Assembly (NCBI RefSeq): GCF_000764305.2 | Contig: NW_025947119.1 | Location: 1 to 64,000, forward strand | Source: Hyalella azteca | Lineage: Eukaryota; Arthropoda; Malacostraca; Amphipoda; Hyalellidae | Length of the DNA: 64,000 nucleotides | Direction of reading: 5' to 3' | Shown here: piece by piece, positions 20,870-32,412 of the stretch | Numbering within the stretch: position 1 is the first letter of the stretch | Layout of the letters: every line of letters begins with the position of its first letter | Translations under genes and position numbers: made by a program | Notes under the pieces: generated by a model | Told to the model about the DNA's origin: nothing | Seen by the model: only the letters and a program-made list of their open reading frames with translations | Database searches by the model: none

Positions 20870-21045
20870 TTCGGCGAGTCGCGTGGTCGCCCCTCGCCTG
20901 TTCTGCGACATCTGTGACTGCTTTGACCTGCACGACACCGAGGACTGCCCCCAGCAGGAGGGCGGCGACCCTCCCGAGCCTCAGCGCCCCCACCGTGTAG
21001 CTGAGCGTAACGCTGCCCCCAGGCCGTATTGTGAAGTTTGTGAAG
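20870..21045 (+). CDS. CLIP1: CLIP-170 family zinc-knuckle exon
   Basis: Acceptor ATTGTTCAG at 20869 and donor GTTTGT at 21046; 176 bp, entered with two carried bases and left in phase 1. It encodes 58 residues: [20 protein letters not shown], then HDTEDCPQQ, a Pro/Glu/Gly linker and [13 protein letters not shown]. The first knuckle (C-x2-C-x5-H-x4-C) is almost residue for residue that of CLIP-170, and the second is finished by the last exon at 22142. These metal-binding knuckles recruit dynactin p150Glued and LIS1 and contact the CAP-Gly domains. The exon is GC-rich against AT-rich introns. It is the best family marker in the window and is absent from the first 3' copy. Confidence 0.95.
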
Positions 21046-21395
21046 GTTTGTGCTGCCGTGTAACGTATTGTTAGCTGACAGTAACGCTGCTCCCAGGCCG
21101 TATTGTGAAGTTTGTGAAGGTTTGTACTGCCGTGTAACGTATTGTTGGCTGACCGCAACGCTGCGCCCAGGCCGTATTGTGAAGTTTGTGAAGGTTTGTG
21201 CTGCCGTGTAACGTATTGTTTGCTGACCGCAACGCTGTCCCCAGACCGTATTGTGAAGTTTGTGAAGGTTTGTACTGCCGTGTAGCGTATTGTTTTGCTC
21301 ACCGTGTAGCTGACCATAACGCTGCGCCTAGGCCGTATTGTGAAGTTTGTGAAGGTTTGTGCTGCCGTATGACGTAGTATTGTTTTGCTCGCAAA
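21046..21395 (+). repeat. Donor-side tandem array after the zinc-knuckle exon
   Basis: Five units of about 70 bp repeat CGCAACGCTGCGCCCAGGCC, GTATTGTGAAGTTTGTGAAG|GTTTGT and GCTGCCGTGTAACGTATTGT, i.e. the code for [12 protein letters not shown], the donor and early intron. The apparent minus-strand frame of 184 residues is a shadow of this array. Confidence 0.95.
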
Positions 21396-22141
21396 ATACC
21401 GTAAGTAGTGCATATCATATAATGAGTTTAGCTTTTCGTATGAGCAAAATTATTATGTTTATTATTATTGTTATTATTAATTATGATATATTGAAAATTA
21501 TTATATAATGCCAAGCCTTGATATATATCAAGGCTTGGCTGCAAGAGAGGTACCCATAGGTACTAGTGGTAGTTTCAATTGGCAAAGAAGTTATCTACTG
21601 CCCTTAAATAACATGATAACGCTAAATGACGCGAATTCCCCGTTAGAAAATGATTTTAGTGGGAGCTGATTTTGGAAATATAATGAGTTGAATACACTGA
21701 AAATAATGGTGATTTGATGTTAGAAAATAGTTTAATACACTGCTAATTCGGTTAAGTTGATAGGGAATAAAAGCGAGTTGAATCCGTTGCAATTTGAGGA
21801 GAGTTTTTTTTTTTTTATTGGTAAGGTGAATCCACGACTCAGGATAAATAGTGTACCGATGCTGGAGTAATACTTTTTCAGTTTGAGAGTAGAGTAATGA
21901 TTCTTATTACGTTTTAGTAATACGTTTTTAGTTTGAAAGTATAGTAATACTAGTTCCTATGAACTTTTAGTAATACATTTTCAGTTTTGAAGTAGAGTAA
22001 TTGTTCCTAGGAATTTTTAGTAATACGTTTTCAGTTTGAAATTAGAGTAGGTAGTACGTTGATGCGGTTTGAAAAATTCTTCAAGTATGCAAATTGGCGC
22101 TGCGTGCTTCGATCTAATTTTGTTGTCCTAATTTTTTCCAG
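21396..22141 (+). other. Last CLIP intron with a 30-bp palindrome
   Basis: A perfect palindrome GCCAAGCCTTGATAT plus its complement lies at 21510-21539. Units of GTAATACGTTTTCAGTTTGA repeat at 21865-22060. Sequence from 22062 on matches 627 on. No gene inside. Confidence 0.7.
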
Positions 22142-22188
22142 TGTTCGGCCACGACACGGACGATTGTGATGACAAGCAAACCTTCTAA
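22142..22188 (+). CDS. CLIP1: CLIP-170 family last coding exon, copy 2
   Basis: Acceptor TTTTTTCCAG at 22141. The carried G plus TG makes V, then FGHDTDDCDDKQTF and TAA, completing the second knuckle (C-E-V-C-x4-H-x4-C) begun at 20870. The phase matches exactly. This is the copy in a plausible gene context. It is identical to 707-753. Confidence 0.9.
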
Positions 22189-22930
22189 AGACTCATCAAC
22201 TGCATCAACTGCATCAACTTCGACATCAACTGCATCGAAGTTGGGTGTTCGGCTAACATGTGATGAATCAACTGATATTGTTTGAAAAAATTGTACATGA
22301 TATTTTCATGACAATCGAGAGGGGGTATCTTAACCATTATACAGACAATCAGCTGATCATTACGTTCTGATGATCTTATTATTACCTTTTGGATTTAACC
22401 CGATACTTGAGGCTTGGTAACCGCGCAAAAAAATTAGGCGGTTTTTGACGCGTGTTTGGTTCATGGATGCATATGAATGAACCATGAAAGTTATGCTCGA
22501 CTCGCGCTCAGTTCCTGTATAATGTTACAAGGCATAATTCAGAGTTACGTGTCGTTTAGTCCATTATTGCGAATTATCAACATCTGTTATGGTTCTCGAT
22601 TGATTAAAGTTTGAATAGACACTTCGATTCGCGTCTTAAATATCTGATGAGAGTTTTCAGTTTTGGTGTCAAATATTGATTGATGTGTAAACTTATGTTC
22701 AACTTGAAATGAATACTCAAACGATGCAGCGCATGAGTGGCTTTATGTCTAGTGTAATATTTTTGCGCTGTTGCAGCCGTTATTTGTTATTTATGCTTAG
22801 ATTGTTTTATCTTAGTTGTGAGTTTTTGTGTTCCTTTCACCGAGTGTCATGAGAGCTTCCTAAATGTGCAGTGAATTATGTATGTGGCTGCTCTCAATGC
22901 GTGTTGTTACTAAAGTTATTCTTCAATAAA
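22189..22930 (+). other. 3'UTR of CLIP gene copy 2 with poly(A) signal
   Basis: About 740 bp to AATAAA at 22925-22930, followed by a T-rich run. It aligns with 754-1489. Confidence 0.55.
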
Positions 22931-23409
22931 AGAAAAATTTTTTTTGTTTTTTAATTTTTTTTAAGTAATATTTTAATTGAATATACTATCGAAATGTCTT
23001 CAAAAGCCTATAATTTCATTGTAGTGTGCATGATTTATTATTATTTTTTTTGAGACGTACGAAATATCGAAGACATGAAGATCTCCCACTGATGTATAAT
23101 TTGATAATTCGAACTATCAAATTATTCGATGTTGTGAATGCGTATGATTTTACAGCCTAATTAAATATCCTTGCTTAACTGAAAGCCGTTCCTAAACTGA
23201 ATATACATTGCTGACTATTTATATTAACTATTTATTTATGTCGCGTTCTAATACAACTTGAAATTCCATGGGTGACGCTATACTTTAGAAACTTTGAAGC
23301 ATTAGCATAGTGAAGGTGTTCCTAACTACAGATGTCTTAAGTATCTAGACGCAAGCTATTCTGATGTCTTGCTTATTGTGTCAATTAAGGTTCCTCCCGT
23401 ACTGTAGGG
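22931..23409. other. Flank downstream of the CLIP gene
   Basis: AT-rich, aligned with 1490-1904 with more mismatches. Nothing recognised. Confidence 0.5.
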
Positions 23410-23960
23410 TACAATGTGCACTATTCTATAATGTGTGATGTAGGGTTCCAGTCGCTGAGTTATCACTGTTAAGTTACACTCCCTATGGGTTCGCTGTAGG
23501 GTTCCAGTCACTGGATTTGCTGTAAAGTTACAATCCCTGAGTTCGCTGTAGGGTTCCAGTCGCTGGATTTGCTGTAGGGTTCCAGTCGCTGGGTTTGCTG
23601 TAAAGTTACAGTCCCTGGGTTCGCTGTAGGGTTCCAGTCGCTGGGTTTGCTGTAAAGTTACAATCCCTGAGTTCACTGTAGGGTTCCAGTCACTGGATTT
23701 GCTGTAAAGTTACAATCCCTGGGTTCGCTGTAGGGTTCCAGTCACTGGATTTGCTGTAAAGTTACAATCCCTGGGTTCGCTGTAGGGTTCCAGTCACTGA
23801 ATTTGCTGTAAAGTTACAATCCCTGAGTTCGCTGTAGGGTTCCAGTCGCTGGATTTGCTGTAGGGTTCCAGTCACTTGTTTTGATGTAAAGTTACAATCC
23901 CTGGGTTCGCTGTTGGGTTCCAGTCGCTGGGTTTGCTGTAGGGTTTCAGTCACTGCTCCG
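23410..23960. repeat. 26-bp minisatellite with 52-bp higher-order structure
   Basis: About 21 monomers, largely alternating between GCTGTAGGGTTCCAGTCACT-GGATTT and GCTGTAAAGTTACAATCCCT-GGGTTC. The homologous array at 1905-2308 has only the first type. Minus-strand frames with repeated QRLEPYSE are array artefacts. Confidence 0.9.
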
Positions 23961-26540
23961 AGTCTTTTGCATGAAAGATTTTTGGCTGCGAATTCCGCGT
24001 GCGCGCCTGGAATTTTTTCTGTTTATACAGTTTCAGTTCTCGATATTATATAAATGTGTATAAATGTGTTCGTTATGCATGTCGTAATTAAAGCCCTGTT
24101 TTAGGCATCAGTTGAACGATGTTTAATTATACTTCCGTTCGTATTTATGCTCCACCGAATAATGTCTTCGTTGTTGATATTTTTGAGCCAAAATGTGTTC
24201 ACGCCTTCAAGTTATATCTTGCCTTAAACTTGCTTAGTTTGTGATGCATCGGTTTGAAGACTACCTTATTGGTATGAAATTAATACAGTTCTCTCTATCT
24301 ATTCATAAAGTTGAATGTGTAGTCTAACATGTGGTTCATGGAGCTCTTTTAAGTTATATATTTCTGCGCAATTTTTTCCGCAGCTGACTCTTAAATTAGA
24401 AGTATATGTGTGGGCTTGGTTATTGAATTTGATGTTTGATTGTTATCCTTACGGTTCTGAACAACGTCCCTTGTTATTACGAAATATCTGTGCCTTATCA
24501 TAGTACCTTCGAACCTATATTTGATATGGCGTATAGTATATAATATATTTCGTTATTGATATGAAATAGAAACCATAGGTATCTATTGTTGTGCTCATTC
24601 TAAATTCTGGGACGGATTTATCCAGCCAACGAGAGTAGGATTAAGTACATATGTTATAAGCATGTTTAAATTACATGTAAAAAAATGTAAAAGCTAAGCA
24701 AATACCGGTACCTATTAAATTTACTAGAATTTGAATTAAAAATTGTTCAGTTTGTGATCAAATTATGGTGAAATAATATAGCATTTTCTTTACTCTAAAT
24801 CATCGAGTAAAAATTTAATTTTTATTGTCATAGGCAGTGAGTATTGTTGCAGACTTGAATATGTTGCATGGTAATGTGAATTTATAGTTCTGTAGCGTGG
24901 CTATAGAAAGCGTTACAGAAATTGATGCTTAACTCAAGCATAAAAGTGATTTAAAATAAAGTTTTTTGCATAAGACACTATATTTTATTCGAATCCCTGT
25001 TTCTCAAACGCTAAGAAAATTCTTATCCGCAGAGTTAATTTAAAGGTGAGTACTGAGTACCTATAATAAAGCTCATTAATCTGAATGTTCCGGAAAAGGC
25101 AAAACTCCGAATTTACTTGCCTTTTTGCTTGTATTATTTAATTAAATATGTTGTATTAACGGTATTAATGTGAATATTGATATCAACTGGCATTATAGCA
25201 GTTTTTCTCTTTAAATACTCATCCATAAACAGTTAATCGAAATTACACCAAAGAGTTAAATTCAATATTTATAAACAAGAACAGCGTTTTTCGAACATTT
25301 TTAGTACCATTACAATTACTCAATTCAAGCAAACGAGATTTCGAAAATGCAATAAAAAATTATTATATCAGAAATTATTATATCAGAAAAATTATTATAT
25401 CAGTTCGAAAAATACAATAAAAAATTATTATATCAGAAAATTAAATATATTAAAACTAGAGTATCTTCGATGCTTGCTTGCGTTTTTCAATCACGAGCGA
25501 TTGAGGTTGCTTGATAAATCGAGAATCAAGGCCGTTCTGCGTGAATTTCAGGTCACCACTCACAACTTCTCTAAACAGAGACTGCTTCAATTGCGAAGAG
25601 TCAAAAAAAAAAAACTATTATATAGCTTGTAGGTTTACTGGGAGCTGTTTATTTACTCAACGATGTAGCAATATGAAAACACTGATCGTGTTCAGTTTTT
25701 GGACAAAAATTCTGTTTCTATTTGAGAGGAAAGTTTTTTTTTATGACTCCAAACTTTATTAATTTTCTGACTGTATTTGTGTTCTAGATTTATCGAATTG
25801 ACGATGGAGCTGGTCTCCGAAACGTTTTCAATAGAGAAATGCTGAATTTTTGTGGAGTTTTCTTCGCTTTTAAATTGCTAGGAAAGATCTTTGATGGAAA
25901 AAGCTTCGGCTGTTTACTCCTTTTTTTCACTCGTAGAAGCCGGCTTTTGCGTTAAAATTGTCGTGTCAGAAAGCACAACAGTTGTCGAAGTGTAATTTGC
26001 CGTGTCTGTTTTCTTTGACAACTTCGAACAACCAAAGCCAAGTGTTTCAGTTTAAAATGAGCTCGTCTCTTGAGTCGTCACCGAGACCAGACACTTCAGA
26101 GGTCGAGGGAATTTTCTCCCACCGACATAGGCTCTTCATTTGAAAGCGAAAATTGCTCCTTGTCAAAATTGAGAAATTCGCAAAGAAGCTCACTTTGAGA
26201 TCTTCCGCTCAGGGTTTGGTCGGACTTTGGGCAGTCTTCCGGAACATAAAAACGTTTGCAATAGTTGTGGAAAATGTCGTATAACAAAAAAAGTCTCATG
26301 TTATAAAAAACATTAAGGTTTAATTCAGGTTTCTATACTAGAGAAAGATTTTGAGGGAGTCAAGCACCGATCCCGCGACTTCTTTGAACAAAAATTGTGA
26401 AGGAAATTTTTTCATACAATGTTTAACATGAGACTTTGATATGATTTTGCCAGGGAAAGAAATTGTAGACTGTGGTTAGACGGTCTTCAATTGTCGTGTA
26501 ATTATATTCGCTTCGCAGTCAACCCGAGGATAGAAATGGA
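23961..26540. other. No gene identified
   Basis: AT-rich DNA. Frames at 25511-25762 and 25958-26143 (+) and 26096-26299 (-) have no recognisable domain, no clear splice support and low-complexity content. A short AATTATTATATCAGAAA tandem repeat lies at 25355-25440. Confidence 0.5.
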
Positions 26541-26544
26541 TATC

Positions 26545-26800
26545 TTGGATAATCACTGGGCTGGGTGTACCAAGTTCAGAGTACCAGGATTGACGCACTA
26601 GAGAGGCGCGGGTTCGATCCCAGCTCTGTGCGCCAGTTTCTGGTCAGAATCGGCGAGGAGGCCGGGCGGTTAAGCACAGCAGAACTGTAGCAGTGCGTTG
26701 CGAGTTCGAGACCTCAAAATGCTGTGAATGTTCTGCGATGTTAGGAATCGGCGACAGGCCTACGGCCTAATATACGCTGAAACCGCTATATATCTTCATT
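26545..26800 (+). mobile_element. tRNA-like SINE
   Basis: Two tRNA-type B boxes are visible: GGGTTCGATCCC (26610-26621) and GAGTTCGAGACCTC (26702-26715). The second is preceded by an A-box-like GGCCGGGCGGTTAAGC (26660-26675), reminiscent of a Leu/Ser tRNA. The 3' part, GGAATCGGCGACAGGCCTAC then GGCCTAATATACGC, resembles the 3' tail of the LINE fragment at about 42420-42460. No intact cloverleaf is apparent, so it is a SINE rather than a tRNA gene. Confidence 0.6.
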
Positions 26801-27320
26801 TGAAAGAAGCTCATGAGCGATACTAAAAAACGATCGTGCATGTTTTGAAAATCGCGAGTTATAAGTTAGTTCCAAACAGGCTTCGGTTCTTATAGACTGT
26901 TAAAGGACGTTGATCAAAGTCATGCAAAATTAGGAGGTTATCTTGAAAATTTTTGTTATTCCCCAACTTCTAAAATGTTTTTCAGCTCTGGAACCTGCTA
27001 ACAGCGGAATTTTCGACTTTTAAAGACGTTAGAAAGCTTGCTTAATATGACGGAAAAATATATAGCGCCTGATTTTTTTTGGAACTGAATAGCAGCTTGT
27101 TTGAGTCGTCTACAGGCAAGTAAAAATATTACACGGGCGATGGAATTTCCTGTAGTTTTACTGCCGTAATATCTTTTTATGTGATTAAGAAATCATAAAA
27201 TTTGGCGCACGCAAGACTCCTCGTGTTGACGTGGCTTGTTGACAAACATCAAACACCTTTGCTCCAGTGGCATTTTTTCATCGTATTATCTGGTCAAGGA
27301 AATTGGTAAGGCCGCGAGTT
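26801..27320. other. No gene identified
   Basis: AT-rich with no open frame above chance, between the SINE-like unit and the repeated element at 27321. Confidence 0.5.
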
Positions 27321-28523
27321 CTGAAAGGAGATGTTAACAGCAGCTTTGACGAAATAAATAAACACGACAAAAGTCATCAGAAAGAATATTGTTGTTTCAG
27401 AATATATCACTTCGTTCTATCACTTTTATGATACAAATCTGATACAAATCCTCTGAAAGAAAATAATTAAAAGACACTATGCTAATACAAACGTGATTAT
27501 AATCAAGGGTTCGTAAATTTTCTCCGGTGTTGGATATTTTCGCTAAAAATAATTTGTTGTGTTAGCATTTCAGAGAATAACTTAAATTTACAATATAGTT
27601 CAATTTATTGAATTCTATCTCAGATTGAGTCATAATTCTAGTCTCTATTTTTGTACAATTCTCTATAGACACTTATGACAAAAAGAGAATTTAGTTAAAA
27701 AAACATAGGCGAAAACACTATTATAAGTGCTGTAACTCTGTGAAACAACTTTGTGCATTGGGAACCTCAACATTCTAATCTCTTCACAATCATGCCATGT
27801 TTGGCCCTTCATAATCATACTATTTGGCTTAAAACTCCCTCTAGAAAATAGCTTTCTCTGAAAAATGTTTATTTCGGAAATTGGATTCAAAATTAAATGC
27901 AACTAGTACAAAAGTAATCATGTATTTTCAAAGCCGACGTTTAAACGCCAAGCAGAGCGCCTCCCGCAATGATAGAATATTGTTTCGAACATCAATGATG
28001 TTTTTTACAACACCTTTCGTGTCATAACTTACATGACTTTATTTAATTTAATTATTGTGTCCAACCACAAAAGGCTCTGATTTATTTTTATTTCTGAATG
28101 AGACTTGTGTAGGCGAAGCGCTTGCATGTAGAAATCCTATTATAGTTCTTTCGGAACGGTGAACTCGAGTGATGTTTTTAAAGATATTGCGAAAGGTATT
28201 AAACAAACAAAATATACTTGAAAAATAATTGAAAGATCAAATATTTACCGACTGTATCATTCTTAGTTCATTTCAAGTTACAAAATCAAGATAGAATTTA
28301 CTATTTCGTAAAATTAGAGAGTTATGACTAATGAATGGAAAAAAAATAATTTTTAAATATTATGACGTGATCAAAATGCCCCAATCAAGTGCACATTTAT
28401 GTTTAATTTGCAACCTTTCCAGATACTATATATGAATTATAACTAAAATAATTTTGCTATCCATTTTGTATGTTAGTGTACGAGAAGTTAGTGAAAGGCC
28501 CAAAAGGTAAGCGAAGCAAAAAA
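27321..28523. mobile_element. Unclassified repeated element, copy 2
   Basis: Matches 17748-19163 from CTGAAAGGAGATGTTAACAG to GTAAGCGAAGCAAAAAA, where it is cut by N 28524. It lacks the ATAGTTGGGATA array of copy 1. The next contig starts inside the 14-bp minisatellite that follows copy 1. Confidence 0.6.
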
Positions 28524-28524
28524 N

Positions 28525-28925
28525 GTTTAGTCGACAGTTTAGTCAGGACAGTTTAGTCAGTACAGTTTAGTCAGGACAGTTTAGTCAGGACAGTTTAGTC
28601 AGGACAGCTTAGTCAGGACAGTTTATTCATTACATTTTAGCAGGACAGTTTAGCAGGACAGTTTAATCAGGACAGTTTAGTCAAGACAGTTTAGTCGACA
28701 GTTTAGTCAGGACAGTTTATTCAGGATAATTTAGTCAGGTCAGTTTAGTCAGGGCAGTTTAGTCAGGAAAGTTTAATCAGGACAGTTTAGTCAGGACAGT
28801 TTAGTCAGTACAGTTTAGTCAGGACAGTTTAGTCAGGACAGTTTAATCAGGACAGTATAGTCAGGACAGTTCAGTCAAGACAGTTCAGTGAAGACAGTAT
28901 AGTGAAGACAGTTTAGTCAATAGTT
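28525..28925. repeat. 14-bp minisatellite
   Basis: About 28 units of CAGTTTAGTCAGGA with increasing decay toward the right (AGTATAGTGAAGAC). Confidence 0.95.
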
Positions 28926-29403
28926 TCGTTACTACTGTTTCATCAGGCCAATTTCTTGGGCACAGCTTCATTACTACATTTTCGTGCGTCCAGTTTGGTC
29001 AGGCAAATGGTTTGAAACTCTCGCATCTACGACTGAGCATTGGAACCTCGCGGCCATTAGAGAAGGTTTAGCAGGTCGTTCGGTGGCTCTGTAATGGGAT
29101 TGGAATCTGAAGGCCTAGGAGTTGTGGTGATGCTCCAAGTAAACCAGCTCACGTGATACAAACTCAACGTTTTTTAAATATATTCATGATAGATGTTAAT
29201 GAATTTGTTTAAACAAACTAATCCTCGCGTTGTCGGACTTGTGTTAAAAAATTATTGGAGTTAACTAATTTTAATAAAAATATAGCAGAGATAGTTATCT
29301 GGATGAGCATGAGCGGATTATTTTTTTAGTTTTCTTACGTGGTATCGGGGCAATCGAAGTGATATTCATTAAAATTGGTGATGAAAATTGGCTTTCACTT
29401 GTA
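28926..29403. other. No gene identified
   Basis: Decayed satellite edge then AT-rich sequence. Nothing recognised. Confidence 0.45.
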
Positions 29404-29572
29404 TTTTTAGCGCATTTTCTCATTTATGGAAAAAATGCACTATTGTGCTCGCCATGTTCGTCTATCTGTTTGTCTGTCTGTCCGTCCGTTTGTGACTTCA
29501 CGTTTTCCTCGACATGAAAATGCACTCTCTGCCACTCACTGCAGTCAGCACTGAGTTATATTTTTTTTAATT
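29404..29572 (+). mobile_element. MITE-like element, family 2, copy 2
   Basis: TTTTTAGCGCATTTTCTCAT to CACTCACTGCAGTCAGCACT and TTATATTTTTTT, with an expanded CTGTCTGTCCGTCCGT stretch inside. Same family as 10137 and 48366. Confidence 0.7.
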
Positions 29573-30169
29573 ATTCTAGAAAAACCATATTGTACAAGTT
29601 ATACGTTGATGCCGACTTGTGTAGTACACTTCGAGAAAAGGATGGAAACTTATCGTAGCAAATATAATTTTTTATTACAAAAGATACAAGGCATAAATGT
29701 ATCTTTACATCTTTATACTAAAATCTTTATCGGGATAATACTCAACCAAATTCAAATAAAAATTTTGTTCAGTCTTGGATTTCATTCCTGTCTTTGTTGT
29801 TCACTGTATTTTTTCTTAATCGATTAATTCGCATTAAGTTATTTCTCTCTGAAATACATCCTCTGTACTCTTCTTCAACTTCATCATTTAATAAGCATTT
29901 CTAGGGCATTTCGATCTAGGTCTCTAGAACGCTTGTCGTCCACATAGAAGTTCCATGACCGCAATATCGATGGATGTAGTTCAAATATTTGCTGATGAAT
30001 CTTTTATTCATGAAACTGGGGCATAAACAAGCCTTTGCTTGTGCGAACACATTTCTTAGTAGCAAAGCATTTGTCAATAAAATGTGGCAAGGTCAATATT
30101 TTTGCGACATGATATTTATGTCTATGTGTAAACCCGGCTGATGAGAAGATTGGAATGAAAGATTCGTTT
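29573..30169. other. No gene identified
   Basis: A 73-residue frame at 29606-29827 (+) has no recognisable motif. It is otherwise AT-rich. Confidence 0.45.
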
Positions 30170-30505
30170 TTACTTTTTTCTTGTGACCTTTATGCTTCAG
30201 TTATAACTTTTATGCTTCAGTTATTACCTTTATGCTTCAGTTATGTCCTGTTACTTTATGATCTTTATGCTTCATTTTCGACTATCTGCTTCAATTATGA
30301 TCTTCATACTTCAATTATGACCTTCATACTTCAATTATGACCTTCATACTTCAATTATGACTTTTATGCTTCAATTATAACTTTTTCTTTGGCCTTTTTG
30401 CTTCAGTTATGACCTTTTTTGTGACATTAATGCGTCAGTTCTCATCTTTATGCTTCGGCTGTGACCTTTATGCTTCATTTATGACATTATGTGACTTTTA
30501 TGCTT
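30170..30505. repeat. 20-bp tandem repeat
   Basis: About 15 degenerate units of ACCTTTATGCTTCAGTTATG. Confidence 0.9.
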
Positions 30506-30880
30506 CAGTCAAATTGAAGCGTTCTAATTTTTATTTATTATAAGCATTATTGGAAAATTCCCAACTATTCAACCAACTTGTCATTTTATAATTTTGGAAA
30601 ACATTAAAGTAATATACAGGTTGAAGTTTTATCACAGAAAATAATTTAATTCCATAAATAAAATTCTGCCTCGTTAACTAAAAATAATAAATCTCATTAA
30701 AAAAAATCAAAGATCGCCGCTCACAAACATGTGCGTAAAACCATTACCACATTTTGGCCTAATTAAATACTGTCTCTCATGGAAAATTGAAGTAAATTAA
30801 ATAAATTATAATTGTACAGTTATTTACCATAAATGTTTACTCAGAAAATAAGAGGAGAAAATGCTGATAATGTTTTTATT
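30506..30880. other. No gene identified
   Basis: AT-rich DNA up to N 30881. Confidence 0.45.
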
Positions 30881-30881
30881 N

Positions 30882-30985
30882 CCCTCCATGGTGTCTGCGC
30901 CTTCCACGGTGTCTGCGCCCTCCATGGTGTCTGCCTCCCTCCATGGTGTCTGCGCCCTCCATGGTGTCTGCGCTCTCCATGGAGC
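30882..30985. repeat. 18-bp GC-rich minisatellite
   Basis: About six units of TCCATGGTGTCTGCGCCC. Because 18 is a multiple of three all frames stay open, but flanks show no continuing frame. It begins at an N join. Confidence 0.85.
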
Positions 30986-31800
30986 CTTATTCCTTGCATT
31001 ATTATGCCGGAATTGTGAATTTGCTGGAATAATGATTTGGAAGAATGTTTGTCAGATACCGGGGCTACTCAAATGATCAAGTTGAATTTTTTAAAACGAA
31101 TTTGGCGACGTGGAAGAAATGCATCCCAGTTGGTTGGTTCAGTGCAGCGTTATTTTTTTGAGAACTTACTTGAATTAATGATGATTTAAGAAATATTAGT
31201 TATATATCAATTATTTTTATCAGTATCAATAATTTTTATTTCTCAAAGAGGAATATAATTATTTCTTTAGTTTACATTGAGGACAGGAGAAAAACGAAAA
31301 TATCAAACCATAATGTGCCAGGAGTATATTTCCTTACATGGATAAACATTTTGTTTCATTTCTACTGCAGGAACGTAACGAAATTTTGAGATTCAATCAG
31401 GGATTTTTTTTGTGTCCTTAGGCTTTGAGATTTTTTTTTGGTCAAACTGGAAACGATAAAATCGTGATTCTTTGACGATGTAGAAATTGCGCAGAACGCT
31501 GAAAATCCACGGATAGACAACAAATTCTGCGAAATTATTTTCCAGTAAATTCATTTCACAAGATAAATTCAACTTCAAGACTTTATAGAGTTGAATTTGT
31601 AATGATTTAGAACTCAAGCCAATGGTTAAATGATACTGATATAATCTTGGATACTCGCATGCATTCTTTCCACCACTGAAATGCCCTGAACACTTACCAT
31701 TCTTTTTTTAGAAAGTACCTGTTTAGTCTCAGCCTTAGGCCTACTCTCATTTCCCGCGCTACGAGGCTCCGCCCCTCGAAGGTTGCCTGCATCGGCCGCT
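30986..31800. other. No gene identified
   Basis: AT-rich; frames on the minus strand (31393-31617, 31626-31811) have no recognisable domain. GC content rises from about 31720 toward the promoter-like region. Confidence 0.45.
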
Positions 31801-31801
31801 G

Positions 31802-31880
31802 GTGACGTCACGGCTACTGGCCTAGTGCCCCGCCCGCTCTACCTTATATCTGGCTTCCCGTGATACGGGGATTCTTTCAG
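31802..31880 (+). promoter_or_regulatory. Candidate core promoter (CRE, GC box, TATA, initiator)
   Basis: In order: a palindromic CRE GTGACGTCAC (31802-31811), CCCCGCCCGC (31828-31837), TTATAT (31844-31849), a small inverted repeat CCCGTGATACGGG, and TTTCAG at 31875-31880 placed about 30 bp after the TATA-like box, as expected for an initiator. The region is GC-rich in an AT-rich neighbourhood. Confidence 0.5.
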
Positions 31881-31952
31881 AGAGTGACTTGCAACGAAGA
31901 TGGTTGTGTCTTTGCTCTAGAATTATTACTTTTTAATCTTGCACTATAATCG
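31879..31952 (+). other. Candidate non-coding first exon
   Basis: Runs from the putative initiator to a near-perfect donor CG|GTGAGTAAGT at 31953. It contains a short upstream frame (ATG GTT GTG TCT TTG CTC TAG). No transcript evidence. Confidence 0.35.
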
Positions 31953-32336
31953 GTGAGTAAGTATTCCAGGAAAATTAATCTTCAGTGAAATAGTGTGGAT
32001 CTCAACCGGTGAATCTCAAGATTTGTCGTCGGGGAATTTGAAAAAAGAATTTCGTAACGTCGAGCAGCCGGCTACTTTGACACCCACAGGCCTCTTCAAC
32101 TGATTCCCCATTTGTCATTAGGGAAATAATTTCGTGAGTCATTCTAATAATGTGAATCACAGAGTTATTTCCTTGATGACTACAATTTCGTCTGCGGAAT
32201 GATGAACCTCATCGCAACTCATATTTCAACTGATGAATCTCAACGCAACTAAATTTGTCAGCAGCAACGGAAAATATTTTAACGTTTCGCCGTGGATACC
32301 ACTTTGAATATCCTATTATTCGGTGAAATTAAAATA

Positions 32337-32412
32337 ATGAAACAAAACCTAGTTATTTGCTCGGGCGGATCGGCAGCAGGATTTACCCCGTCCAAACTTC
32401 TCGCGTCTTTTG
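32337..32412 (+). CDS. Candidate first coding exon of a small unknown protein
   Basis: ATG at 32337 lies in AAATAATGA, and the frame MKQNLVICSGGSAAGFTPSK then LLASF reaches a donor TTTTG|GTAAGC at 32413 in phase 1. The terminal exon at 34747 starts with the two bases needed to complete the codon. The candidate promoter lies 460 bp upstream. There is no homology I recognise. A longer frame upstream of this ATG is also open. Evidence is phase agreement plus base composition only. Confidence 0.3.

Noticed and set aside
20859..21413. 184-residue minus-strand frame with repeated [12 protein letters not shown] units
   Set aside because: It is the complement of the exon-tail/donor array after the zinc-knuckle exon; the plus strand has the conserved protein.
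23356..23953. Minus-strand frames with repeated QRLEPYSE
   Set aside because: They arise from the 26/52-bp satellite, change frame with each indel, and have no flanking coding signal.
26602..26630. A possible functional tRNA gene at the first B box
   Set aside because: No matching acceptor stem or anticodon arm; the tandem second tRNA-like head and LINE-like tail fit a SINE better.
30833..31076. Frames with LHGVCA or PSMVSA repeats
   Set aside because: Products of an 18-bp minisatellite at a contig edge; frame does not extend into unique sequence.
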